DNA of 64,000 bases from positions 28,815,698 to 28,879,697 of the forward strand of contig JBBCBC010000026.1 of the NCBI GenBank assembly GCA_037126765.1, given 5' to 3'. The notes beneath the pieces were generated by a model. That model was not told where the DNA came from, searched no databases, and worked only from the letters and a program-made list of their open reading frames with translations. Source of the stretch: Stenogyne calaminthoides. Taxonomy: Eukaryota; Streptophyta; Magnoliopsida; Lamiales; Lamiaceae. Of the stretch, positions 12,226 to 25,000 are shown piece after piece; position 1 is the stretch's first letter, and the number at the start of each line of letters is the position of its first letter. The translations under genes and the position numbers were made by a program.

Positions 12226-15200
12226 ATGCAGCCGGATCACCGCAAGAAAGTGAGCTACTTTTCTTTCTTTCTTTCTTTCCTTTAATCTTTTGTTTTCCGC
12301 CAGAAATGTTTGATTCAATTATGGTTGAAATCAATGAAGAAGATAGTGTTCTTGGAAATTTTACTCTTTCTTGTTTAATTGTTTTTGCCCCTGTTCTGTG
12401 TTCATATTCAAATTCTGTTTTATCTATGAGTTGGGATATTCTTGGTTTAATGGAGAGTTTAAAATTTGAAAAACTGTGGACTGTGTGTGCGTTGATTATG
12501 CAATTGTTTGATGACTGATTGAGATTCTTGGTTGGTTTTTTGATGATGAGATGATGAATGGTTTTTGGTGTGATCCTCGTTTTCTTGTCCGGATATTTTA
12601 TAATATGGTATCACTCTTTGATCATCTCTAGTATATGGCTTAACTCAATTTAGTGTTTATAGTTTCATTTCCTTATATTTTTGGTTAATTTCTTTTTCGT
12701 TTCCCCCCCCATTCTACATGGCTTTTTCAATCACCTAGATTGTAACCCAATGATTGCTATATTATGATGGATAAATTCTTATGTAGTTTTTTACATGCCA
12801 TACAAGATTGCTCATAGGAATTGGTTTAGTGAAGAAATTCTTCGTACCTACCTATATTTTAATCTTAAAGACGAACTTTCTTGTTCACCAAATAAAACAA
12901 TGCATGTAGGAGAAGCCATTAGAGCTATTATGTTATTGTGTCTTTCTTATAGTTCCCCTGAAATTGAAATGTGTAACTGATTTTTTATTTCGATCTCTTG
13001 ACAAGTACAATATGTAAATCAATCTTTTAAGTCCGGTATCTGATTTTTTAAATGTAATTCTATACATATTATGTGTCTTCACTTGCACAAATAAATGAAT
13101 TGGCTTCTCTCTCATTGATTTGTGGGAAACCTCCTGTGGGTGGGTACTATAACAGCAAAAAACTCTGCCTTTATCCCAATACGTGCAACCGGCCATATGG
13201 ATCATATCTTGCTATCACGGTCCATCAAGACACACGTTCTCATTTATTTCTAATTGTAACATATAGTATTTTCTAATAATGTAGTCAAATATACTTGGCA
13301 AATTATATTTAATGTTTATACGTGTAGTCTGACTTTATCGATTGGTATGTCATAACTTTAGACAATACACTTCATTCAAAGTGAATAATCAGATCTTATT
13401 CTGTGAAACAGAGTTCAACGGAAATGGAATTCTTCTCTGAGTATGGTGATGCTAGCAGGTATAGAATCCAGGAGGTCATAGGAAAAGGTAGCTACGGTGT
13501 TGTTTGTTCTGCGATCGACACTCACACTGGTGAAAAAGTGGCAATAAAGAAAATACATGATGTTTTTGAACACATATCTGATGCAATTTAATTTTTACGA
13601 GAGAGGTAAAGCTTCTCAGGCTTCTTCGGCACCCAGATGTCGTTGAAATCAAGCATATAATCCTTCCTCCCTCAAGAAGAGAATTCAAAGATATCTACGT
13701 TGTTTTTGAGCTAATGGAATCAGATCTACATCAAGTCATTAAGGCTAATGACGACTTGACGAGGGAACACTATCAATTTTTTCTTTATCAGTTGCTTCGT
13801 GCCCTTAAATATATTCACACAGGTGATTCTCCTGCTTAATTTCTTTGATTTTCGCGCCTAAAAAACTTATAAACTGTCAAGATGGATGGTGTTGAATGCT
13901 ACTTTTTTTATTCACTTTGTTGTTTTTATATGGGTTTGTAAAATTGAACTGATGATTAATCATTTTTTGCTGTAGCTAATGTTTACCACCGAGATTTGAA
14001 ACCGAAGAATATTCTGGCAAATGCAAATTGCAAACTCAAAATATGTGATTTTGGATTGGCTAGAGTTGCATTCAATGACACACCTACAACTATATTTTGG
14101 ACGGTATGGATATAAAATTCGAGGAAATTATAAAAATATCTTTCTCCTGTTACTGAACGTATTGTATGTGCTCTGGGACAGGATTATGTTGCTACAAGAT
14201 GGTATAGGGCTCCAGAATTGTGTGGCTCATTTTTCTCAAAGGTACATTTAATCATATTTTACCTTCTCATTTATTCATTGTCAATGAGAAGTCCATTTTT
14301 CTTTAACCTTGTATGTCATTTTGTCAGAAACTATTCCCTCTGATATTTTTTAAGTTTATTCTTGTTGTTTCTGTATCAATGTGTTTCAGTATTTGCCTTT
14401 TTTTCCTCGTTGGTAATTCAAGATTATACTTCTTCTGGGCCTGGGCATTCAAATGCTATGTTCTGCACACCGTAAAAATGTGGATTTTACAATGAGGGCT
14501 TTAGTTTGCTTCAGTCATAGGCTTTAATTAAGCTGCTGTGAGGCATTCTTTTGGTTGAAACTATAGGGTAGCTTGTGCATTGGCCATTCATTTGTAATGC
14601 TTCATGACATAAAATTATGGTTATTGATTTTTTTGGGTTTTTCATTGCACATTTTCAGTATACTCCAGCTATTGATATATGGAGTATTGGCTGCATTTTT
14701 GCTGAGGTATTGACGGGGAAGCCACTTTTCCCTGGAAAGAATGTCGTTCACCAGCTGGATTTGATTACTGATCTTCTTGGAACTCCTTCTATGGATACAA
14801 TATCTCGGGTGAGCTTTTCTTTCATTTTTTATTATTTTCAAGCTTTTGATTGCATAAAATAAATTACAAAATTGGTTTTGGTGTATTCTTATATACTTAT
14901 TTTCTAGGTGCGAAATGATAAGGCTAGGAGATATCTCACCAGCATGAGAAAGAAGCAGCCCGTTTCTTTGTCTCAGAAATTTCCAAATGCTGATCCGTTG
15001 GCCCTTCGGCTTTTGGAGAAGCTCCTTGCTTTTGATCCAAAGGACCGCCCTACTGCTGAAGAGGTTTGTTATGGCCAAAACTCGTTTTCATTTGGAAGTT
15101 CTTCAATAGCTTTAGAGATTCATTTGATCCAATTTATTTTAAGAAAATGAATATATCGAGTCAGGGTCTTGTAGGGTAAACATATGTTGTGTTAATTTTA

Positions 15201-16729
15201 TTCAGGCACTTGCTGATCCTTACTTTAAGGGATTGGCCAAAGTTGAGAGAGAACCATCTAGTCAGCCAATTTCAAAGATGGAATTTGAATTTGAGAGACG
15301 AAGGGTCACAAAGGAGGACATTCGAGAGTTAATATTCCGTGAGATACTAGAGTACCATCCTCAGCTGCTGAAGGATTACATTAATGGGATTGAAAGAACT
15401 AATTTTGTCTACCCAAGGTGATAACTGTTTAATATGTGAATTTTTTAACTTTAACACGCATGTTATGTTACTGATGTTGGAGCTCATATATCTACTGCAG
15501 TGCTGTTGATCAATTTAAAAAGCAGTTTGCGCACCTGGAAGAAAATATTGGCAAAAGTTCACCTGTGATTCCTCTTGAAAGAAAACACATTTCTCTTCCT
15601 AGGTATTATATGCAATGCTCAGCTCTTTCTGCTTTCTCGTGACTTTTTGTTGTACCGTTTTGGTTTCCAAGTAGCCCACTGTTTGGAGTGGTGGAGCTTT
15701 CTATTTGATCAATGAGTACTTTGAATTTGGATTTATTTGTGGTAGTCTTGTGAAGATTTTTTTGTATACTAATGACATCCAATGCAAATTGTGATTGATG
15801 TCTCATGTGGACCGGTTTCATTATTTCGCGATGTATTAAGAATTGTAATGGTGCAGGTCTACCATTGTACATTCAAGACAATTACTGCCAAAAAATCAAA
15901 CTACTGTTGCGAATCCAAAGGATCGGCAGAATGAAGAATCTTGTAATCGAAACTCACGAGAATTCGATGGGCTCCACATATCAAGAACCTTGCAACCACC
16001 ACAGAGGTTCCCTCAAGGTATTTGATAAAATCAACCCCTTCTCATGCTCTGTTCTACTAGTTAAATTGTTGTTTTTTTTAGTCAAACTTCAAAGTACCTG
16101 GTTCATGGAAGTTTATAATGAACTGAGTGTATTATTTAGCATACTAAGTAATACTGTATAGTATACACAATATCCCTGTTTAGTGATTTTGATAAGAGAA
16201 CAGATAAAACCAACAATTTTTTAAATAGTGATACTTCATAAGCTAAAAGGTTTTACTTTGAAGAAGATAATTCTCATGAACCTGTTTCACACAAGACCTA
16301 CTCCACTTTTTAACAATTAACTTCCGATGGACAGCTAAACCGGGTAAAGTAATCGGGCCCGTTTATCAGTCCGATAACGGGAACGCCATCAAACCCCAGG
16401 TTATCCCGTCTCCCTCGGCTTATTGTTCCCAAAGAAACAGCATAGCAAAGCCAGAGAGACTAGCACCCGAGGCCCCAAGAAACAGGACGTCTCATACGAA
16501 ACAAATGCCCAACTGTGGAATGGCTGCTAAATTAACCCCGGAAATAGCAATAAACATGGAGAGCAGCAACAACACTTTGTACATGCCCCGAGCTGCAGTG
16601 GATCGTGTGAACGATAGAGTCGTGATGGATACAGACATTCTACAGACCAAAGGGCAATATGGTGGCCTCCAGTTAGGTAGAAAGGTAAGTAGTGTCCAGT
16701 TACTGCATGGTGTTGGTAGGATGTATTAA
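12226..16729 (+). pseudogene. MPK16: MPK16-like MAP kinase (TDY class), reading frame broken in exon 2
   Basis: Exons are inferred at 12226-12249, 13412-13822, 13976-14103, 14182-14241, 14659-14808, 14908-15063, 15206-15417, 15501-15602, 15857-16017 and 16335-16729; every junction is GT-AG and in phase. The parts read as a plant group-D MAPK: N-terminal MQPDHRKK, glycine loop GKGSYGVV, VAIKK lysine, HRDLKPKN catalytic loop, DFG, and a TDY activation motif split by intron 3. YRAPELCGSFFSK, a common-docking-type region and a long basic C-terminal tail ending GRMY follow. The start matches the conserved group-D N-terminus. Exon 2 has an in-frame TAA (13589-13591) where the conserved Arg codon of the TRILREIK segment is expected, and a few codons later 2 extra nucleotides near 13607-13610. 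Without the insertion the CDS would be 599 codons including the stop. As written, translation ends after 67 residues, before the catalytic loop. It is either a recent pseudogene, an inactive allele or an assembly error; the other nine exons look intact. Confidence 0.85.
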
Positions 16730-18071
16730 TTAGCTTGCATTTAACGTCGAAAACATGACGCCCGTCGAGGTGGCCATTGTGTGGTGTAATGTGGTGTAAG
16801 GTAGGGGAAAGAGGCCTTTCATTTCTTGGTGCCTTGTTTGGAAACTTTTGGAGAAGAATAATAAGATGGTTAACAGGTTTACTGCTTTGTTTACATTATC
16901 TTATTTTGTTGTTGATACTGATAACAAGACAAGTGATAATGAATAAATTAATTATAATTGATGAGAAAATACTAACAATATTCCTCTTAAGATTAATGTT
17001 AGATTTAAAAATATAATTTGTACAGAGAATCAAAATAATTCATCCAAGAAATAACCTAAATCCTTTTATAAGGATGCATTATCCCTGTTATAATACCCAT
17101 ATTGTACCAACTACACATTTTTAATTCTACTTCCATCCCCTCCCCTAAATCTTCTGAAACAAGCACATCTGCTGTGTATTATATATTCGAGATCCTTAAT
17201 TTTCATGATCAATGATCTCTAGCTATCATTTTAAATTAATATTTCACTTTCTGCACTTATAAGAATTGAGTTTATATAGTTGGTGAATAGGAAACGGACG
17301 ACTGGTGTTTAAAGTTCCAACTTTTTCCAATGGAGATAATTTTTTTATTTTTCACCCATATTAATAAAATATTATACTCCACTTATTATGTTAAAATTTT
17401 AAAATTTATTATTGAATACAAAATTAATAAAATTTGAATATTTTAAATAATTTACAAATTTCTTCAATAATAAGGAAATAAATTATAATTTCAAACAAAC
17501 CAAAATATAAATGTGAACAATCTTTGTTATAGTATGATAAGAAATAATTTAAGAAAATAAATAAATATATATCAAAATAAATCTCCAAAAGTTTGTTCGG
17601 TGGTGTATTCTTCTTAAAAGTTTCGGGTTCGAAACTCTCAAAATACAATTAATTTTTAAAATGAGTCGGTTCATATCCAATTTTACTCTGATTTCAAATA
17701 AAAAAGTAAGTAAAAATCATAACAAGCAATATGTATTCAATATATATATAATGTGTAGGAAATAATGAGATCTACAAACAAAAACGAAAGATAATTAAAA
17801 AAGAAAGATAATCTATGTAAGAATGTAAGGTGGTGGAGGCTCCAGCATCAGCATGTACCTACAAATAGGAGGTCGGTCGGGGATTGTGGGGCTCAGGACA
17901 CGTGGCGCAATCATGGCAATAGGTAGCACATGCACTCAATAAATACATGTGATCACATGTGGGTTTCTACCAACCCGTGGACGAAAACTTTATGAGAATC
18001 GAAGTAAACTGCATATTCAATTACATTAAAATAATGTAAAGATAATAATGGTTTAAATTAGGACAAGGTTC
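16730..18071. other. 3' flank of the kinase gene and intergenic DNA
   Basis: 16730-17000 probably holds the 3' UTR of the MPK16-like gene (AATAAA-type signal near 16941). At 17626-17636 GGTTCGAAACT resembles a pol III B box, but no A box or SINE boundary can be set. Nothing else is recognisable. Confidence 0.35.
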
Positions 18072-18490
18072 GAGCATCTCCAACCCTTTGTGGTAAATTT
18101 GGACTCAAATCCATAATTTGCCACCAAATTTGAGTCAAAAAGTAAAATCATTTCCAACTATTGAACTCAAATTTCAATTCAATTAAGAATATTATCATAG
18201 AAATATTCTTAATTTTTTTTTCTTTTCCATTTTATCAATTATTTATTTATATAATTTCATATTTACATTTAAATTATTGTAATATCCGCAATTTTTTTAA
18301 AGAATATATATATATATATTTATTTATTATTTTATTTTGTCACTATATTAAAATTCCTAATCAATTTAGATAGAGATTAATTTGTAGTCCATAAGTTTTT
18401 CCTCTAACTTTCTCTCTTTGGTTACATTTCTAAATTTAGTATGAGTATTAATTTTTAGACGTTTTTTTTAGAATCATTAACTTTCAATTA
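18072..18490 (+). mobile_element. DNA-transposon-like repeat X, copy 1
   Basis: Starts GAGCATCTCCAACC, a sequence often seen at the end of plant DNA elements, and continues with several TTTGGACTCAAAT/TTGAGTC motifs. Positions about 18270-18490 match 29565-29780 in inverted orientation, including an (AT)n tract and TTGCGGATATTACAATT-type sequence. It carries no coding capacity, and the superfamily is undetermined. Confidence 0.5.
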
Positions 18491-19009
18491 TCATAAAATT
18501 AAGTTTTGATTTAATCTTTCAAGTTTGAAATGTTCAAATTAATATGGTCAATGAGCGACTTTAAATGACTCTAACCCCATTTACTTTTAAACCAAAAAAA
18601 TTGCTCATCTTCCCTCTTTATATACATATCTTTTCATTATTTATTTAACTTATTTTTTTATGTAATATGCTACATACATATCCCTTCAATTATTACAATT
18701 AATATTTTTGTTCAATGTAAATTATATCATTTGTTATCACAAGTAATACCCTTTCTATAATAATAAGTCATACTACCCTTCAATAATATAAGTTACATCC
18801 TTTAATCCATTTCACGAATTCCTTTGTGAAATACTCTGTCTCTTAAAGTCACATACCATGGCATTTTATGAAGATCATAATTAATTACTCAATATAACTC
18901 GAGATACCAACCAACAGATATCAGCACTCATTCGGTTAGCCAGAAGCTTCATGGAAAGTAAATATTGACCTTATTACAATCGGAAAAACAAAATCAGGTA
19001 ACAAAGAGC
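18491..19009. other. Intergenic DNA upstream of the duplicated block
   Basis: AT-rich, no gene seen. It ends at a run of T (19011-19028) that marks where similarity to the inverted copy near 60065 stops. Confidence 0.45.
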
Positions 19010-19183
19010 TTTTTTTTTTTTTTTTTTTTGGTTTTTGTTTTAAAAGAGATACCAAACAGCGTTACAGCAAGCTTTTCAGCGTGAGCACTCTATGAATCCA
19101 GCTCAGGATTTGACTTTACCCCATCCAAACGGATACTTGCTAATTTCCACTCGGCTACAGCTGCCCACCCCCAAACATACATC

Positions 19184-19192
19184 TATATATAC
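19184..19192 (+). promoter_or_regulatory. TATA box of XTH copy A
   Basis: TATATATAC lies 87-95 bp upstream of the ATG, followed by CT-rich leader sequence. The same arrangement precedes copies B, C and D. Confidence 0.6.
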
Positions 19193-19278
19193 ACATCACT
19201 TCACCATTTTATTTTCATCATCTAAAACACAGTAGAATCATCTCACTAGCTTTTCTCTCTCTGTTTCATCTTTTAGCA

Positions 19279-20363
19279 ATGGCCGCATTTTCAGAATCCA
19301 TCTTCAATTTCTCAGCAGCAATAATGCTTCTTCTACTCTCCATCCTGTTCGCTTCTGCTTCTGCTAATTTCATCCGCGACGCTGACGTCACCTACGGTGG
19401 GGACCGCGTGAGGATTCTAGAAGGTGGCCGGACATTGACACTGTCTCTGGATCAAACCTCCGGGTCGGGATTCCAATCGAAGAAGGAGTATTTGTTCGGA
19501 AGATTCGATATGCAGCTCAAGCTTGTTCCTGCTAACTCCGCTGGATCCGTCACTACATTCTATGTATGCAAACCAAACTACTAATTAATCTTCTACTCTT
19601 AATTTATATATATGTGTGTGTACATATGTAATTAATTATATTAATATATATGATTTTGGTGTTTGCAGTTGTCATCAATTGGAGCTGGACACGACGAAAT
19701 CGACTTTGAATTTCTGGGGAATTCAACAGGAGAACCCTACACTGTTCACACCAATGTTTATTCTCGAGGCAAAGGCGATAAAGAGCAACAATTCCGCCTC
19801 TGGTTCGACCCCACTACTTCTTTCCACACATATTCAATCCTCTGGAATTCTCAACGCATCATGTAAGTAATCACTAATTTATAATTCAATATCTAATTTT
19901 ATAATTATTCAATATATATTTGAACCGTGAATTTATAAATTAGTTGTGTATCTTGTTCAGATTCTCGGTTGACAATATTCCGATCAGAGTGTACAACAAC
20001 CACGAAGCAATCGGAACTCCATTCCCAAATACCAAAGCAATGAGGGTGTACTGCAGCTTGTGGAACGCCGATGATTGGGCCACCCAAGGCGGGCGGGTCA
20101 AAGCCGATTGGACTAAAGCCCCATTTGTGGCAACTTACCGCAACTTCAACATCAATGCCTGTGCCCCCGGTGGATCATGCGGCGGTCAATCGGCGAATTC
20201 AGTGAACACGGAAGCAACAACGTGGCAAACCAAGGAACTTGATGCCAAAGAGAGAAACAGGCTGAGATGGGTGCAACAGAAGCATATGGTATACAACTAC
20301 TGCTCTGATTCCAACAGATTTGCCAATGGATTTCCTGCTGAATGCAACCGCTCTAGATTCTGA
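19279..20363 (+). CDS. XTH: Xyloglucan endotransglucosylase/hydrolase, copy A (intact)
   Basis: Three exons: 19279-19563, 19669-19862 and 19961-20363, all GT-AG, giving 293 residues, normal for the family. Residues 1-29 form a signal peptide (hydrophobic LLLLSILF, then ASASA). The GH16 active site HDEIDFEFLG spans residues 103-112: E105 is the expected nucleophile and E109 the acid/base. N113-S-T is the conserved N-glycosylation site. The C-terminal XET extension has four Cys residues (NACAPGGSC and YNYC...AEC). The enzyme is expected to cut and rejoin xyloglucan chains in the cell wall. The start is the first ATG after the TATA box and opens the signal peptide. Residues IFSVDN differ from copies B and C, which read IFLVDN. 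Transferase versus hydrolase bias cannot be judged reliably here. Confidence 0.93.
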
Positions 20364-20703
20364 GACACCCCCTTTATTTACATGAATTCTTTTATTCTTT
20401 AATTTAATTTATTTTTTTGAAAGGTTTTATTCTTTAATTTATTGATTACATTGTAACATGATGTGTTTCTAATTTGATTCAAAATTAGTTTTGAGTAATT
20501 GTTTTCCACCATCTCCACAATTGAAATATGTCGAAACTAAAACATAGAGCTAATTTAAAAAATCAGTATATTTACAAAAACAGACAAACACTTGTGTGTG
20601 TGAGACAGTTTCGGTTAACAGATTCATAAATAAACACAAATTAATACGAAAATCTTTCAATATATTGAAACAACACTCTCAAATAGAAATGCAGACTAGT
20701 ATT
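20364..20703. other. 3' flank of XTH copy A
   Basis: Probable 3' UTR and terminator region, shared with the inverted copy at 58390-58730. No further gene. Divergence from arm 2 begins near 20686. Confidence 0.5.
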
Positions 20704-20739
20704 TCAACTTGTGTGTGAGACAGTTTCGGTTAACATGAG

Positions 20740-21300
20740 GTTTTGATGAACTAGTTTTATAAGTCCGCCTGTTCTGGTCATCTTTCTCCCAATCTCCTTC
20801 AAAATCTGTATTTCCCCTAAAGATGAACAATCGGAAGAGAATGGGATCGGCCTCTCCATCCCGAGCGAGCACAAGGCAAAGCCCAATGGGGCAGGATTAT
20901 GGTCGCCCCTCCAGGGCGAGCACCTGATCCCTCGAAATCGAGCACACATCATCAAACACAAAGACAAGTCACCTGCCAAGTAAATACCACCTGGATGACA
21001 AGTCGAAGCCTTCACGAGCAAGCAAAGACAGACGTCGACAAGGGAAGTCTCCCGGAACACAAGTCGATACCACATGTGATATTGTTAGATAAGATTAGGC
21101 GAGCTCGTGCTTGCCAAGACAGCACATGCTTGCCAAACTGTATAAATAGACCCTTTGAGATCAAATAAAAGGTTCAGAAATTTTCCACACACCACTCTCA
21201 TATTAACTCTCCGGTTAACAACCAACCCGTGCTCGACACACACTCATTGTGCTTGACACACCCTATTTTTGTTTATTTAATTATAATAACATAAGTCACA
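20740..21300 (-). mobile_element. GC-richer LTR-like fragment, partial copy
   Basis: The stretch matches about 56985-57510 in reverse orientation. It contains repeated GAGCAC/TTGCC-type motifs and is clearly richer in GC than its surroundings. The longer copy in arm 2 extends about 0.5 kb further, so this copy is a truncated relict, possibly of a Ty3-type LTR. Open frames on both strands (20704-21168) have no recognisable product. Confidence 0.35.
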
Positions 21301-21853
21301 TCATATTTTGCACGTAAGACGATTAATAATAATAGAGTGTTGAGAAAATAATATAAATAAATTTCACATCTTTTTAGAAATCCAAATTTTTAGGACGAGA
21401 TAAAATTCTTTCACCAAGCAACCTAACATTGTTGCCCAATGCCTCTTGTGCATTTGCTTTCCAATTTGTTAACCATTTTGATGCAGCATACCGAGAGCGT
21501 ATAATAAAAAATATAAGAGTGAAGTTTATGTGCACCAATTGCACGAGATATAATTGGTGCAATTGAATTCAATTTTAATTTGGATGAATCATTTACAGTC
21601 TAAACATTAAATTATGACCTATTCGGGTCGGGTGAACCACTCGGGCCGAGTGAACCATGAACCAAATGGGTCGGGTTCGGGCCAAGGCCAAAAAAAGTTT
21701 TTAAAAAAATTAAAAAAAAACCAAATTGAAATTCAATTGCACCAAATCAAAATTGGTGCAAATGATGCATGGAAGAACTTGCCAAAATATAAATAAATAA
21801 AATAAATACACATGAATTTTATTAATTCTAAAAATAAATGAAAAAATAATAAA

Positions 21854-22095
21854 TGTTGTAGAATATGCAGAAATAAAGGACACAAATTTGATGACCCAGT
21901 TCGTCAGGAATGACTACGTCTGGGGGCGTACCAAGCCAGGAGATTTCCTATATCATCAGCGTATTATTCTATACAAGATATCCCTTTATATAGGGTGTAC
22001 AAGTATCTAGGGTTACAGGTATATAAGGAATTGCCTAAACTACCCTCCATCAGTTACTTCTTGATGAAGACACATAAATGTATTTTCCTTCAACA
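21854..22095 (-). repeat. 3' LTR of the copia element (242 bp)
   Basis: Runs from TGTTGTAGAA to TTCAACA on the plus strand. Read on the minus strand it begins TGTTGAAGG directly after the polypurine tract AAGGGGGAG, which fixes it as the 3' LTR of a minus-strand element. It matches 56147-56389. Confidence 0.75.
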
Positions 22096-25000
22096 CTCCC
22101 CCTTGTGCCAAATCAAGAGGGTAGATGGTGCATAAACGTTGCCTCGCTAATGCCCTTGGCAAATATCAAAAGCTAAGTAGTAAAATAAATCTTAGTTGAA
22201 GAGAAAAGAGTTACAACACACCTATGTCGAGACTCCCCCGGAAGTGTACACCTCTCACTTGATAAGTACGTTTATCAGGTGAGCTATAAATCTCAATTCT
22301 TGTCATTGACTTCTCAAGAATTGTTCTTGGCAATAATTATGTAAACAAATCAAACATAATTTCTTTAAAGCCTACTTAAGTTACTTGTACTTGAGTAAAA
22401 CTTGTTGTTTCTCATGGTATATACATAAACCATTTTGAGAATGACCTTTATGTGGATTAAAATGATAATCAACATAAGCAAAACCAACTAACACATTATT
22501 TAGTCTACAGGTGTAGGGGGTAGCTTCAACATTTCCTTAAGGGTTACAATTTCATTTGTTGTCCCTTTCAAGATTTCTTTAGGGGTCATAATTCCATTAG
22601 TGGTCTCTTTAGCATTTTCTGTAATGACATGGTAAGCCTATTCAAAGGTTCCTTTTTAGGTATCAGAGCGTATCGATGACACCATCCCAATGATACTGCG
22701 TTTGGTCCCGAATTAAATCTAGCTAACAAGTTCATTGAGAAGGTAATAATCAATCGAGTGTATTGAGCTAAGTACAATAATGCGCATACTGAGTCTATAA
22801 AGGGAATTTCAGATCCAATAGCTCTTTGTCATCTTTCTTTAGACGAAATGGATCTTTCTTTAAATCCATACTTCGATCGATCATGGGAGTGTTAACCAAA
22901 TGCATCTTGTCCATGTTAAATCGCCTGAACATATTTTGGACATATGCAGATTGGTGGATAAGTAATCCACAAGCTCAAGTTCTAGTACAAAGCCTAGACA
23001 AACTGAGTTTTCCCAAGATTCTTTATCTCAATTTCGGATTGCAAGTAGCTCATGATTCTCTTATTTCATTAAGAGTACCTATTATTTGTGGTTTCTCTTA
23101 GTTCATTAAGAGTAACTATTATGTTCATCCATCAACATAAACTGTAAATCCAAAACTTGTTTCTTTATAAAACGAAGGGTCACTTTTTGTCATTCTATAA
23201 TATTTTCCAATCAAGTAGTCACTTAAGCGGGTATACTACATACGTCCAGATTGTTTCAATCTGAAGTGATTATTTCAAGTTTATTGCAAACACACTCTGT
23301 TGTTTAGAGTCACTTGACTTGGGTAATGAAAAAACCATCAGTTGCTTTCATATATATCTCTATATTAAGATCCCCATAGAGATATGCAGTAACCACTTTC
23401 ATTTGCTGCATTTCCAGTTCTTTGGAAACTATTAGACTAACTAAGTAGCGAAACGTTATAATGATAATTATGTCAACCCAGGGCGTAGTGATAAACATAT
23501 CAGGACTTTATATTTCTCATTACGCTTTCTGACAAAGACTCGTTTATGTCCTACAGGCTTTACACTTGGTAGGGTTAACACTACCGAACCAAATACCTGT
23601 GTCTTTGTTATATGATCAAGTTCTTCCCGGATTGCTTATTTCAATTTAGGCCAATATGCTCTATGTTGACATTATACAATTGAGCATGGTTCGATATCAT
23701 CGTGCTCTATAATTCCTTGAGCAACAATATAAGCATATACATCATCAATTTGTGTGCAATGTATGTCCATCGACTCATATGCATTCTCATAGTATGTTGA
23801 GGTTTCTTTATCTCTGAAATCATATCAAACTTCGGAGCGTCCTCCAGTATTGATTTATGGACATAACTATAATCAGAAATAATCTCAAGAGATGTATTAT
23901 TGACATTGATGATCAATAAATTGAATTATGCCACACCTACATCTTCTTCCTTTGGATGGTGTCGATCGAACCTGGTGGCTTCCCCCATTTCCTTTTGAGA
24001 GCCACAGCCTCAAGCACACTTCCACCAAGTATGGTTGCAACATTTTTTCTGATTGTTGTGCCCTTGGGGGACTTCTAACCTTGCAGACATTTGCAGCTGG
24101 CATATGAGACCTAGTCACTATAGCAATATCAGTAAACGTATAAGGCATCAAATCTACTAAGTTCTGAATATCAATTATTCTTTTTACTTCACTTTCACGT
24201 TGTGAAGTTTGGGGGATCAAAATGAGACATAGTGTGGATAGACCAAGATACTTCCAGTCGTTCCCTTAGAAAATTCTTTTTCTTATCTCCCCCTAACAAC
24301 GGGAAGACTATCTCATTTAAGTGACAATTCGCAAATCCAGCGGTAAATAGGTCGCCTGCCAAGGTGTCTAAAAAGCGGATAATTGTTGGGGATTCATATC
24401 CAACATATATACTAAATCGTCTTTGAGAACCCATCTTATTTCATACGTGGGGGGTAATAATAGGCACATATATTACACAACCAAGTATACGTAAGTGTTA
24501 ACTTTCAGGCTTATATCCAGTTACCAACTGGTACGCAAAATTTGGTTGGTCAACAGTGGGTTTAAAACGAATAAGTAAAGTTGCATGCAATATTGCATAA
24601 CCCCATGCAGAGATAGGCATGTTGATGCGCATAAACAGTGCCCTAGCCACCATTTATTTTCTTTTGATGGTGGTCTTTTTAGACCAGCACAAGGGGTGCA
24701 GGATGCTTCACATTGATCCCAATAGATATGCAATAATCATCAAATCCTTTTGATGATGATAAGGGTGGTGAGCCCTTAAACATATAATATGTGCTAAGAG
24801 TTTGCAATGCAGAATTAATTGTGGTTAGTAGAACGACATGTGACCATATGTCGAAGAATCAACCAGAACCATACAATACTTGAATGGTCCGCATTCTGGA
24901 TGAATTTGTCCACAAATATCATTTTGTATTCTTTGTGAGAATGAAATATTTTATTTTGAGTCTTTAGCATAAGTAGGTCTCATTTTTACTTTTGCTAAAG

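Noticed and set aside
13598..13625. A very small intron that could remove the exon 2 frameshift
   Set aside because: The only GT...AG pair there would give an intron of about 14 nt, far below the plant minimum, and would not remove the upstream TAA.
14602..15078. 158-codon open frame on the minus strand
   Set aside because: It is antisense to exons 5 and 6 of the MPK16-like kinase and has no protein similarity of its own.
17585..17640. GGTTCGAAACT as a possible tRNA gene B box
   Set aside because: No acceptor stem, anticodon arm or A box could be paired around it.
19616..19870. 84-codon frame overlapping XTH exon 2 (and its twin at 59224-59478)
   Set aside because: It reads exon 2 in the wrong phase; the correct phase gives the HDEIDFEFLG active site.
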